Below are positions 1-7,423 of a stretch of DNA of 18,856 nucleotides, one piece after another. Where the stretch lies: the NCBI GenBank assembly GCA_002492295.1, contig DKYC01000062.1:1-18856 (forward strand), in the 5' to 3' direction. This stretch comes from Lachnospiraceae bacterium UBA7110. GTDB taxonomy: Bacteria > Bacillota > Clostridia > Lachnospirales > Lachnospiraceae. The notes below the pieces were generated by a model that was not told where the DNA came from, made no database searches, and saw nothing but the letters and a program-made list of their open reading frames with translations. A program made the translations under genes and the position numbers. Numbering within the stretch: position 1 is the first letter of the stretch; every line of letters starts with the position of its first letter.

Positions 1-1554
1 GGAATAGCATACGATATCGCCCGGCTGTGCATTGGCAAGCCCGCCTACATCAGAACCTAAACTTCTCATTGCTGATGAAGAATGCGGAAGGCTGACACCG
101 AAGTTTGAATATACGCTCATTACAAAGCCGGAACAGTCCGTGCCGTTTGTAAGGCTTGAACCGCCGTATACGTAAGGATTTCCGACAAACTGTGTCGCAT
201 AATTAATGACTTCCTTACCCATAGCGCTTCCTTCTGATGCCGCCGCAGTGCTCTGCGCCGCTGCGATAGTTCCCTGATTCGCCTCTGACCTTGCCGCCTG
301 CTGCGCCGCCCTTACAGACTCGGTAGCAGCTGCTGCCGCCCTTGCCTCCTCACGTGCCTTTGCTTCCTTGGCAAGTCTTGCTTCCTCTTCTTCTTTTGAT
401 TCCGCGTGTACAAAGTCCGTTCTTAAATTTACATAATCTCTTGACACATAACCGTCGCCTTCCTCAATGGCAATTTTTACCCAGCCATCCAGCTCTTCGA
501 CAACGACCAGCTCTTCCTCGATGGGAACAAGTCCCAAAACTGCTGACTCCGTGCTTGCTTCCTGACGGACCTTTAAGGTTGTTGTATTTACAATCGCATA
601 GGTTGTGCCGACTTCTTTTGCAAGAGCCTCAGCCTCCTCACCTACAACGCAGAACTCACCTTTCACATAGCCTGTACAATTTCCTGAAGTAATCTTGTAC
701 CAGCCGTTTTCTTCCTCAATAAACTCACCGACTGACTTATCATAGAGTTTACCGACGATTTCGCCTTCCTCGCTTGGCATGCTTCTTACGTTCACGTAGT
801 TGCTTACCCTTGCGATAACAAGACCGGAGAAATCCTGTGCTTCCTCCTCCACGGTTTCCGTGGTCTCCTCAGAAGTTTCTTCCTCGGTAACCTCCTCCGC
901 CGACTCACTTTCAACGGTTTCCGTCTCGACATCTTCATAAGTATCTGTCGCGGAAAAGCCTGCGCTTGTTCTTACGTCATCATCTGCCGCAGTGGTTTCC
1001 TGCTCCTGTTCTGCCTCTTCTGATTCCTTTATTGCATCAATCAGCGATTCCATGGTCTGAGTCGTTTCCGTCTCAAGAACCTCGGTCTCCGCTGCATTTT
1101 CCTGCCCATTACTGTCCTGTGTTTCTTCCTGTGCGGAAATATCAGGAATTGTGTCTGTCTCTATATCGGCAATTGTCTCAAGGACTTCCTGCATAACATC
1201 CGCAGATGCCTTAGACTTCACTTTCGTGGGATTTACGAGAACTGCGCTGACTGGCGTATCTGCCATTGCCACCTTCTCGGACGCAAGCAGTATATTATGC
1301 TGCAATCCTGACACGCTCTCAAGGTATGCAATATTCTGAATTACATCATCCTGAAGATCCTGTATCGTACTTCCCTGTTCGACCGCTGCACCGAAACCCG
1401 CTGACGGCATATCCGTCATATTGTGTAATTTTGTCTGAAGCGTCGGTACATTTGTTGTATTATGAATTTTTGCCTCAAGTGTCATTTGGTATCCGGAAAG
1501 TGCCATCGTACCGACAAGGGTACATGCCGCAATCCTAACGCCGCGCTTGTTCAT
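1..1554 (-). CDS. Secreted SH3/NlpC-P60 cell-wall hydrolase, C-terminus cut by window edge
   Basis: The gene is open from the ATG at 1554 through base 1 (518 codons, no stop), so the C-terminus lies outside the window. Order of parts: basic start and hydrophobic signal peptide (residues 1-28); region of no recognised fold (30-135); Glu/Thr-rich acidic stretch (140-240); two bacterial SH3 domains (about 244-304 with VNVRSMPS, about 316-378 with LKVRQEAS); Ala/Glu/Arg-rich helical linker (385-440); then the start of an NlpC/P60 domain (about 445 on). The catalytic Cys is C474 in GTDCSGF, followed by LPHSS; the catalytic His should follow beyond the edge. Such proteins are exported and cut peptide stems of peptidoglycan, usually the D-Glu-diamino acid bond. 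The start is supported by TTGGAGGAA eight bases upstream. The upstream region carries WalR-like boxes, fitting control by a cell-wall two-component system. Confidence 0.93.
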   Translation of the reverse strand, partial: MNKRGVRIAACTLVGTMALSGYQMTLEAKIHNTTNVPTLQTKLHNMTDMPSAGFGAAVEQGSTIQDLQDDVIQNIAYLESVSGLQHNILLASEKVAMADTPVSAVLVNPTKVKSKASADVMQEVLETIADIETDTIPDISAQEETQDSNGQENAAETEVLETETTQTMESLIDAIKESEEAEQEQETTAADDDVRTSAGFSATDTYEDVETETVESESAEEVTEEETSEETTETVEEEAQDFSGLVIARVSNYVNVRSMPSEEGEIVGKLYDKSVGEFIEEENGWYKITSGNCTGYVKGEFCVVGEEAEALAKEVGTTYAIVNTTTLKVRQEASTESAVLGLVPIEEELVVVEELDGWVKIAIEEGDGYVSRDYVNLRTDFVHAESKEEEEARLAKEAKAREEARAAAAATESVRAAQQAARSEANQGTIAAAQSTAAASEGSAMGKEVINYATQFVGNPYVYGGSSLTNGTDCSGFVMSVYSNFGVSLPHSSSAMRSLGSDVGGLANAQPGDIVCYS

Positions 1555-1606
1555 GATCCATTCCTCCAACTGTGGTGTATAAGTTCACATGGTGTACTGT
1601 ATTTTA

Positions 1607-1631
1607 TGTCAATTATTACAAATTTGTTACA
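1607..1631 (-). promoter_or_regulatory. WalR-like box abutting a TTGACA -35 element
   Basis: On the minus strand 1631-1615 reads TGTAAC, five bases, TGTAAT, an exact fit to the WalR (YycF) consensus TGTWAH-N5-TGTWAH. Two bases later comes a perfect -35 hexamer TTGACA (1612-1607). The matching -10 is poor (TGTGAA at 17-bp spacing), as expected if an activator is needed. WalR is known to control secreted cell-wall hydrolases in Firmicutes, and the gene downstream is one. WalR binding itself is inferred. Confidence 0.6.
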
Positions 1632-1641
1632 CCCATGAAAT

Positions 1642-1670
1642 AAATTATCACATATTTTCGCAGTTGTCAA
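1642..1670 (-). promoter_or_regulatory. Candidate sigma-A promoter for the NlpC/P60 gene
   Basis: The minus strand has TTGACA (1670-1665), a 17-base spacer and TAATTT (1647-1642). The -35 is perfect and the -10 moderate (TAnnnT). The start site would be near 1635, giving a leader of about 80 bases that includes the WalR-like box at 1615-1631. If this promoter is used, that box would repress or act on a second promoter. Confidence 0.5.
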
Positions 1671-1690
1671 GCGTTGGTTTACCAGTAAAT

Positions 1691-1710
1691 ATTGATAATA
1701 AACTATCAAT
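1691..1710. repeat. 7-bp inverted repeat in the hydrolase upstream region
   Basis: ATTGATA (1691-1697) and TATCAAT (1704-1710) are perfect arms around a 6-base spacer. It lies just upstream of the TTGACA at 1665-1670 on the minus strand, so it could be an operator. It has no T-tract and is too A+T-rich to be a convincing terminator. Confidence 0.4.
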
Positions 1711-1743
1711 CCGCACAGATTTTCGCCTTCCCTCCCCCCTGTT

Positions 1744-1760
1744 TTTACAAACTTATTACA
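1744..1760 (-). promoter_or_regulatory. Second WalR-like box
   Basis: On the minus strand 1760-1744 reads TGTAAT, AAGTT, TGTAAA, again an exact fit to TGTWAH-N5-TGTWAH in the same orientation as the box at 1615-1631. It lies about 73 bases upstream of the -35 at 1665-1670. A degenerate copy on the plus strand (TGTGAA-N5-TGTAAC, 1866-1882) lies nearer trxB. Function is inferred from the motif and the hydrolase downstream. Confidence 0.5.
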
Positions 1761-1913
1761 TGTTTGTGTGTTTTTTCCCACATCCTGTCTCTTTTTTAGT
1801 AATTTTTGTGCAATTATAATTTACATAACACAATGATTTCTGTAACAGTTAATTTATGAACTTTTTGTGAACTGTTTGTAACTATTCAATCCTTCACAGC
1901 TTCAGGCATCAGC

Positions 1914-2840
1914 CTATGCAAAAGCTTTTTCCGCTTTTTCTATTTCACGCTGCACGGCGTAAATTGCATTGGCTCCGTCCGCCACTGCCGTAATAATCTG
2001 CCGCATCGGCTTTAATCTTATGTCACCTGCCGCATAAATCCCCCTGCGGGAAGTGACGCAGTCCTCATCCGCTTTGACATAACCCTGTTCGTCCAGTTCG
2101 ACAAGGCCCCGGAACATTTCAGTATTTGGCACGACACCCACCGCAATGAATACTCCGCCAACCTCCAATTCGCTTGTCTGTTGTTTCTTCTTATTACATA
2201 CCATAATTTTTTCAACAGCATTTGTACCGCAGATTTCGGTGACCTCGCTGTTCCATATAATCTCTACGTTTTCCTTTGCAAAAAGCTGTTCCTGTAAGCT
2301 TTTCACTGCCCGAAGCGCATCCCGTCTGTGAATGAGGTAAACCTTCCTGCAAAGCTTTGACAGGAAAATGGCGTCCTCAACCGCAACATCGCCTCCGCCG
2401 ACAACCGCAACAATCCTGTTCTTAAAAAATGCCCCGTCACATGTGGCACAGTACGAAACACCCATGCCGGAAAGCTTTTCCTCTCCGGGTACACCAAGCC
2501 TGGAATGTGCCGCGCCCGTCGCTAAAATCAGTGTTTTTGCCTCGTAATCGCCCTCATAACCATGCACGATTTTTTTATCGCCTTTGTCCTCAACAGACTG
2601 CACCTCATCCGTGATAAACTCTGTCCCGAGCCTGTCTGCATGTTCCCTGAATTTATCTGAAAGTCCGCCTCCTGTCTCTCCCATCAGCCCGAGGTAATTA
2701 TCCACCTCATAGGTATTTAACACCTGTCCGCCGCTAATCGGGCTTTGGTCAATGACCGCCATTGACAGTCCTGCCCTTGCCGCGTATACCGCTGCCCCCA
2801 GTCCCGCAGGACCTGCGCCGATAATCAATACATCATACAT
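1914..2840 (-). CDS. trxB: Thioredoxin reductase (NADPH, FAD)
   Basis: This cytoplasmic flavoenzyme moves electrons from NADPH through FAD and a disulfide to thioredoxin. The 308-residue length is normal for the low-molecular-weight bacterial type. Visible motifs: FAD-binding GAGPAG (8-13), redox-active CATC (131-134, followed by DG), nucleotide-binding GGGDVA (148-153), HRRDALR (171-177, the HRRxxxR pattern that favours NADPH over NADH) and the second FAD motif AGDIR (271-275). The ATG at 2840 has GGAGG seven bases upstream. It is the last gene of a same-strand run, 44 bases after the SDR gene, and probably shares its transcript. The thioredoxin partner gene is not in the window. Confidence 0.97.
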   Translation of the reverse strand: MYDVLIIGAGPAGLGAAVYAARAGLSMAVIDQSPISGGQVLNTYEVDNYLGLMGETGGGLSDKFREHADRLGTEFITDEVQSVEDKGDKKIVHGYEGDYEAKTLILATGAAHSRLGVPGEEKLSGMGVSYCATCDGAFFKNRIVAVVGGGDVAVEDAIFLSKLCRKVYLIHRRDALRAVKSLQEQLFAKENVEIIWNSEVTEICGTNAVEKIMVCNKKKQQTSELEVGGVFIAVGVVPNTEMFRGLVELDEQGYVKADEDCVTSRRGIYAAGDIRLKPMRQIITAVADGANAIYAVQREIEKAEKAFA

Positions 2841-2884
2841 TTTGCTTTCCTCCTCATTCTACCCTCACTCATTGCACTTTCCTC

Positions 2885-3613
2885 TTATGTCCACCCGCCG
2901 TCAAGCGTAATCACCTGTCCAACAAGATAACCGCTGTCCTCACCGCACAGCATTCCCACCAGCTGCGCAACATCTTCTGCCCTTCCCGCGCGGTCTGCAG
3001 GGATTTCATCCACCAGCGCCTGCAATTCCTCCGCGTTCAACTGCGCGTTCATATCCGTATCCGCAATCAGCCCGCAGGCAACCGCATTCACCTGGATATT
3101 GCTGGGCGCAAGCTCCTTTGCAAGCGCTTTCGTAAACGCATTCACGCCCCCCTTTGAGGCTGAATACGCCACCTCCATCGACGCGCCCACATTCCCCCAA
3201 ACCGACGAGATATTGATTATTTTACCCTTTTTGCGCCGTATCATTTCAGGAACCGCATATTTGCACGTCAAAAAGCACGAGCCAAGGTTTGTATTGATAA
3301 CCTCCTGCCATTGCGCATATGACATGTCTGTCAAAAGACCGATGCGGGAAATCCCTGCATTGTTGACAAGCACGTCAAGATACGGAATGTCCGTAAACAT
3401 TTTGGCAAGACTCTCCTCATCACAAACGGAAAAGCAGTACATCCTGCAGCTTATTCCAAAAGTTTCCTCAAGCATATGCTTTGTATCAAGAAGCATTGAT
3501 TCCTTTTTATGGCACGTCAGGAACAAATCATACCCTTTCCTGGCAAGTTCCTGTGCAATTGCTTTCCCAATTCCTCTTGATGCGCCTGTCACCAGCGCTG
3601 TTTTTCTTTCCAT
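2885..3613 (-). CDS. Short-chain dehydrogenase/reductase (FabG-like; possibly YmfI-type)
   Basis: This is a classical SDR of 242 residues with a Rossmann fold. It shows the cofactor motif TGASRGIG (9-16), NNAG (84-87) and the catalytic tetrad N109, S137, Y150 and K154 (YSASK). The C-terminal LDGGW is the usual SDR ending. It should use NAD(P)H to reduce a carbonyl. Its best-known relatives are FabG (3-oxoacyl-ACP reductase) and YmfI (EF-P 5-aminopentanone reductase). No fatty-acid genes are nearby, so FabG in the strict sense is not supported by context. The length, single-gene setting and divergent central segment leave YmfI-type EF-P modification open. AAGGAA lies about nine bases before the ATG. 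It starts 14 bases after the HD-GYP receptor gene ends, indicating co-transcription. Confidence 0.88.
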   Translation of the reverse strand: MERKTALVTGASRGIGKAIAQELARKGYDLFLTCHKKESMLLDTKHMLEETFGISCRMYCFSVCDEESLAKMFTDIPYLDVLVNNAGISRIGLLTDMSYAQWQEVINTNLGSCFLTCKYAVPEMIRRKKGKIINISSVWGNVGASMEVAYSASKGGVNAFTKALAKELAPSNIQVNAVACGLIADTDMNAQLNAEELQALVDEIPADRAGRAEDVAQLVGMLCGEDSGYLVGQVITLDGGWT

Positions 3614-3627
3614 GTCCCTATTCCTTT

Positions 3628-6600
3628 TTACCGCAAAACTTCATTATTTTCCGTATGGCTCTTTAATTCTTTTACAATGACATCCTTTTTCTTTAAAAAC
3701 ACTCTTACGATTTCCGCGTCAAAGTGTTTTCCCGCTTCTTCCCTGATGATGTCAAACGCCTTATCAAACTCATAGGCTTCCTTATAAACCCGCTTTGACA
3801 CCAGCGCGTCAAACACGTCCGCCACAGCCATAATCCGCGCGGCAAGCGGTATGTCGGCGCCTGCCTTTCCTTCCGGATAACCGCTTCCGTCCCATTTCTC
3901 ATGGTGATAATACGCCACGTCCTTTGCAATCTGCTTCATCTCCGGCGTTGCATTGTTTCCCAGAATATCCTCGACAATCATTCCTCCATAAGCCGCGTGT
4001 CTTTTCATAATCTCATATTCCTCCGGAGTGAACTTGCCGGGCTTATTCAAAATGACGTCTGATATCTTTATTTTCCCCACATCATGCAGCGGCGATACCT
4101 TTGTAATAATATCGACATATTTTGGCGTGACAATATTGGAATACAGATGCATATGCAGCATTTCCTGTGCAATAATCGATACATACTTTGACACATTTTT
4201 CACATGGTCGCCCGTGTTGCCGTCCCTGCTCTCAATCAAAGACGCCATGCCCTCTATCACTTCCCACTGGAACGTTTCCATCTTTTCCGCCTGATCCCGG
4301 ATTTCCTCTGTCTGGACATTCACCTTATTTTCAAGCTCTTTTTGAAGCATCTCCAACTGCCGTCTGCGCCGGAAGGTATTGACTAATGTAAATCCAATCC
4401 ACATGGCAAACGCAATCACCCATATGCACACAAACACAAGGTAAAGAACATACCACGCATTCTCCCAGACATGCGCTTCCTTCCGGAGCAGATACTCCCC
4501 CTCCTGAAGAACTCTTGTTCCCTCTTCATTCAGGATCAGAATGTGCACCGGATACGTTCCATGCTTTAAATTGGTAATCTGTATTGGCTCCAAATCATAG
4601 CTTGACACTGCCTTTGGCTTATCGGTTACCCCGTCAATATAAAATTTTGTCCGTACATCAGAAAGGGAATATTTTCTTATGGACGCCTTCACCGTAAACG
4701 TCTTTACGTTTGGAGGAACCGTATACACGCCATTTTCTTCCTTTAATACTGTCCCGTCATTCAGCGTAACCGATATTCCGAATTTATAATCCCTTACGGT
4801 TTCCTGCTCTCTGTCAGGGGAAAAACAGCTCACGCCTTTGTTGCCGCAGAAGAATATCCTGCCATCCTCTCCGATGAAATTACATGCGTTTTTTGTAATG
4901 CTCTGTGTCAGTCCGTCATTATAATTTAAGAGCTTATAGGTATCAATGCTGTCTGTACGGAGTGCTTCCACGTCAACTACGTAAATGCCTGCACTCGTAA
5001 GCACATACGCCTTGCCTCCCTCAATCAGGATATCAAAATTATCATAATACGGAAAACTGTCAATATCCGTCACCACATCCTGCTCCATATAGCAGAGTGC
5101 ATTGCTTGCCACAATAAAAAATCCGTCCCCGTAAGGCACAAGCTTTAACACGGCATCCGCTGTCAGCCCGTCATCAGCCCCTATATTTTTTATGATTTTA
5201 TAATTTTTAATCACATATATTCCCGCACCGTCCGTCGCAGCGTACACACATCCGTCTTCTCCCTCGCAGAGACATAAAATCTGTGAATTATCCAAGCCAT
5301 CGTCCTGTGTCACCGTTCCGATTACATGATCATCGTCCACAAAGTTAATGCCGTCCGCCGTTCCGACCGCAATAGTTCCGTCATGCAGCTGCGTCATGCA
5401 GCGAAACCGGTCATCAGTCGCTCCCCGGTTGCTGTTTATGCTATTGATATATCCCTTTTTCTTGACTGACATCAGACCGGTTTTTCCATAAGTGCAAAAC
5501 CACAGGGTTCCCTGCGAATCCTTCATGATACTGCGGATACGCACTCCCTGCAGCAAATCCGTAATCTCATTTTCAACCTGTCCGTAACTGCCCTCCTTCA
5601 CAAGAATCAGCCCATTATCCGTACCGCAGTAATACAGTCCGTCACTCTCACAGACTGCATTGACACCGGCCGCATCAATGCCCGAAAGCGAAAACAAATC
5701 CGAAAACCTGCCTTTTGACAATTTCATGACCCCGCATCTTTGCGACGCAAACCACATATTCCCTTCATAATCCTCATGAATATCCAAAATAAACGCGTCA
5801 AAGCTGTCATAGTGCTGTGTATAAAAGTTCCATCCGTTCTCGTCATCTTTTTTTAGGTATCCGACGCCGTTATCCGAACAAATCCATATGCGCCCGCCGC
5901 TACAGACACTGATATCCCTGATGTTAATAAATCCGCCTACATCTATCCTCCTGCTTGTCACAGACATATTCTTAAAGACCTTAAATTCCTCGACATAGCT
6001 TTCCGATGTACCGACAAGCAGATGCCCGTCCACCACGGACACACAGGTATAGTATGTATTTTGCAGCTGCGGTTCCACAACATATAAAAGCCTGTCATTC
6101 TCAAGCAAAAAAACATTACCGGCATTTGTAACGCCTGCCAGGATATCGCCATACACCACAAGCGAGGTGGCATACTCGCCCCCCGATATCATCTTAATAT
6201 CCGTGATTTTATCCCCTTCGACCCAGACTCTGCACAGTTTTCCGTTCGTTCCAATATAGACACTTCCGTCCGGCGCCTCCGCCATCGCCCGGATGGAATT
6301 GGTCGGAAGTCCGTCTTCAACCGAAAACGTATGAAAAACACCGTCCTCATACACAGCGAACCCACTGTCAGTTGTACAAATCCAAAGCCGTCCCCTGCTG
6401 TCCGTCATCAGTGCGCAGACACCTGTAATGCCGTTTACAAACTCAAATTCCTTTCCGTTATATTTTGTCAGTCCCGCATAACCGCCAATCCAAATCGTTC
6501 CGTCCGCCGTTTCCGCAACCGCGTTTGCCTCAGAATACGGCATGCCTGTCCTACTGTCATAAATTGTTTCAACATAATTTTCATCAAAGTTTCTCTCGGG

Positions 6601-7263
6601 GACTTTATCCCCCACTTCCGCCGCACGCGTTTCCGCCGCAATGCTTCCTGCAAAAAGCGCCGGCACCAAAACAAGAGCGGCAAGCGTCTTTATGATATCC
6701 CCGCCGTGTTCCCTCCTGATACCCCTGTACTTTAGGATACGCTCTATCACAATATAAGAAACCACGACGCTGACCGGTTTATCTATAATATCAATAATTG
6801 CCTCGCCTCCCAGGCTGCAGATGACCCTGCCCGCACCGTACCACTCAAGCATGTCAAAGAACACATCTCCCCAAAAGTTCCCGCATTTTCCTCCATAAAA
6901 ATGCAAATTCAGCGGAACGGACAAAACAATTGCGGCAACTGCCATTAAAAAGCTTGACATCACAGCAGTATCAAATTTTTCGAGGTACTTTCTTTTCACG
7001 CAGACATAGAACAAAACGCCTATCACCGCATTGATAAACGTATAAATCCATTCCCCCTGTACCAGCATGGAATAAATTATATTTCCCACAACCCCTGCGA
7101 GCACGGCTCCCACAGGTCCCGTAAAATATGCTGCCACACAGGTTCCCACCACGTCAAACCATATGGGCAGACAAAGTCCTGCCGCAATCAGTTTTCCCAG
7201 TGTATTTATGATAATACAAAAAACAATCATTGCGATATTGCGCCGTAATGACCGGTCTTCCAT
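3628..7263 (-). CDS. Chimeric membrane receptor: ECF-S-like domain, beta-propellers, Y_Y_Y, HD-GYP phosphodiesterase
   Basis: With the ATG at 7263 the protein has 1211 residues. Order: about six hydrophobic helices (9-175) resembling an ECF-transporter substrate-binding (S) component; a seventh helix (about 190-210); two-component-regulator beta-propeller repeats (about 228-815), with recurring blades such as ADGTIWIGGYAGL and EDYEGNMWFAS; a Y_Y_Y-type domain (about 826-915); a membrane helix (936-960); a short coiled coil (965-1000); and an HD-GYP domain (about 1003-1205). The HD-GYP signature is intact: H1060-D1061, H1089, H1120-H1121, GYP at 1128-1130, D1149. Predicted topology puts the propellers outside and HD-GYP inside. 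It should sense an external ligand and hydrolyse cyclic-di-GMP. A GTG at 7284 would add seven residues, but the ATG at 7263 has the better upstream GGGGGTG. First gene of a run with the SDR and trxB. Confidence 0.9.
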   Translation of the reverse strand: MEDRSLRRNIAMIVFCIIINTLGKLIAAGLCLPIWFDVVGTCVAAYFTGPVGAVLAGVVGNIIYSMLVQGEWIYTFINAVIGVLFYVCVKRKYLEKFDTAVMSSFLMAVAAIVLSVPLNLHFYGGKCGNFWGDVFFDMLEWYGAGRVICSLGGEAIIDIIDKPVSVVVSYIVIERILKYRGIRREHGGDIIKTLAALVLVPALFAGSIAAETRAAEVGDKVPERNFDENYVETIYDSRTGMPYSEANAVAETADGTIWIGGYAGLTKYNGKEFEFVNGITGVCALMTDSRGRLWICTTDSGFAVYEDGVFHTFSVEDGLPTNSIRAMAEAPDGSVYIGTNGKLCRVWVEGDKITDIKMISGGEYATSLVVYGDILAGVTNAGNVFLLENDRLLYVVEPQLQNTYYTCVSVVDGHLLVGTSESYVEEFKVFKNMSVTSRRIDVGGFINIRDISVCSGGRIWICSDNGVGYLKKDDENGWNFYTQHYDSFDAFILDIHEDYEGNMWFASQRCGVMKLSKGRFSDLFSLSGIDAAGVNAVCESDGLYYCGTDNGLILVKEGSYGQVENEITDLLQGVRIRSIMKDSQGTLWFCTYGKTGLMSVKKKGYINSINSNRGATDDRFRCMTQLHDGTIAVGTADGINFVDDDHVIGTVTQDDGLDNSQILCLCEGEDGCVYAATDGAGIYVIKNYKIIKNIGADDGLTADAVLKLVPYGDGFFIVASNALCYMEQDVVTDIDSFPYYDNFDILIEGGKAYVLTSAGIYVVDVEALRTDSIDTYKLLNYNDGLTQSITKNACNFIGEDGRIFFCGNKGVSCFSPDREQETVRDYKFGISVTLNDGTVLKEENGVYTVPPNVKTFTVKASIRKYSLSDVRTKFYIDGVTDKPKAVSSYDLEPIQITNLKHGTYPVHILILNEEGTRVLQEGEYLLRKEAHVWENAWYVLYLVFVCIWVIAFAMWIGFTLVNTFRRRRQLEMLQKELENKVNVQTEEIRDQAEKMETFQWEVIEGMASLIESRDGNTGDHVKNVSKYVSIIAQEMLHMHLYSNIVTPKYVDIITKVSPLHDVGKIKISDVILNKPGKFTPEEYEIMKRHAAYGGMIVEDILGNNATPEMKQIAKDVAYYHHEKWDGSGYPEGKAGADIPLAARIMAVADVFDALVSKRVYKEAYEFDKAFDIIREEAGKHFDAEIVRVFLKKKDVIVKELKSHTENNEVLR

Positions 7264-7294
7264 AATGCACCCCCAAAAAAACACTCTTAGTATT

Positions 7295-7324
7295 ATGATA
7301 CCATTTCCGACTGCTATCCTGCAA
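7295..7324 (-). promoter_or_regulatory. Promoter of the receptor-SDR-trxB run
   Basis: The minus strand has TTGCAG (7324-7319), an 18-base spacer ending in TGG, and TATCAT (7300-7295). The TG one base before the -10 makes an extended -10. The start site would be near 7288, about 25 bases before the ATG at 7263. It is divergent from the chemoreceptor promoter. Confidence 0.6.
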
Positions 7325-7358
7325 GCCTATTCGACATTTTTTGATACCTCCAAAAATA

Positions 7359-7387
7359 GTGACTTTTTTCAGAAACCATGCTACAAT
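7359..7387 (+). promoter_or_regulatory. Promoter of the CZB chemoreceptor gene
   Basis: The plus strand has GTGACT (7359-7364), 17 bases, then TACAAT (7382-7387) preceded by TGC, an extended -10. The start site would be near 7394, about 30 bases before the ATG at 7424. The sequence fits a sigma-A promoter rather than the flagellar sigma-28 pattern. Confidence 0.6.
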
Positions 7388-7423
7388 GGTAAAGTACTTA
7401 CGACTGCGAAAGGAGACACAGAC

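Larger units (their letters stand above)
1555..1913. other. 359-base A+T-rich intergenic region upstream of the NlpC/P60 gene
   Basis: This is the only gene-free stretch above 300 bases. It holds the minus-strand promoter(s) and WalR-like boxes listed separately. It also has a 7-bp inverted repeat at 1691-1710, a purine-rich run on the minus strand at about 1725-1741, and a loose inverted repeat (AACAGTT 1844-1850, AACTGTT 1870-1876). No convincing intrinsic terminator for trxB (ending at 1914) is visible. Short open frames here show no ribosome site or family resemblance. Confidence 0.6.

Noticed and set aside
342..692. Plus-strand open frame of 116 codons rich in Leu and Pro
   Set aside because: It is antisense to the NlpC/P60 gene, has odd composition and no ribosome site; the minus strand reads cleanly through this region.
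1844..1876. Inverted repeat AACAGTT/AACTGTT as a trxB terminator
   Set aside because: The loop is 19 bases, the stem is A+T-rich and no T-tract follows on the minus strand.
3099..3680. Plus-strand open frame of 193 codons
   Set aside because: It is antisense to the SDR gene, whose cofactor and catalytic motifs are intact.
7163..7423. Upstream extension of the chemoreceptor frame by 87 codons
   Set aside because: It would overlap the divergent receptor gene and both promoters; the ATG at 7424 has a strong ribosome site and begins family-like sequence.
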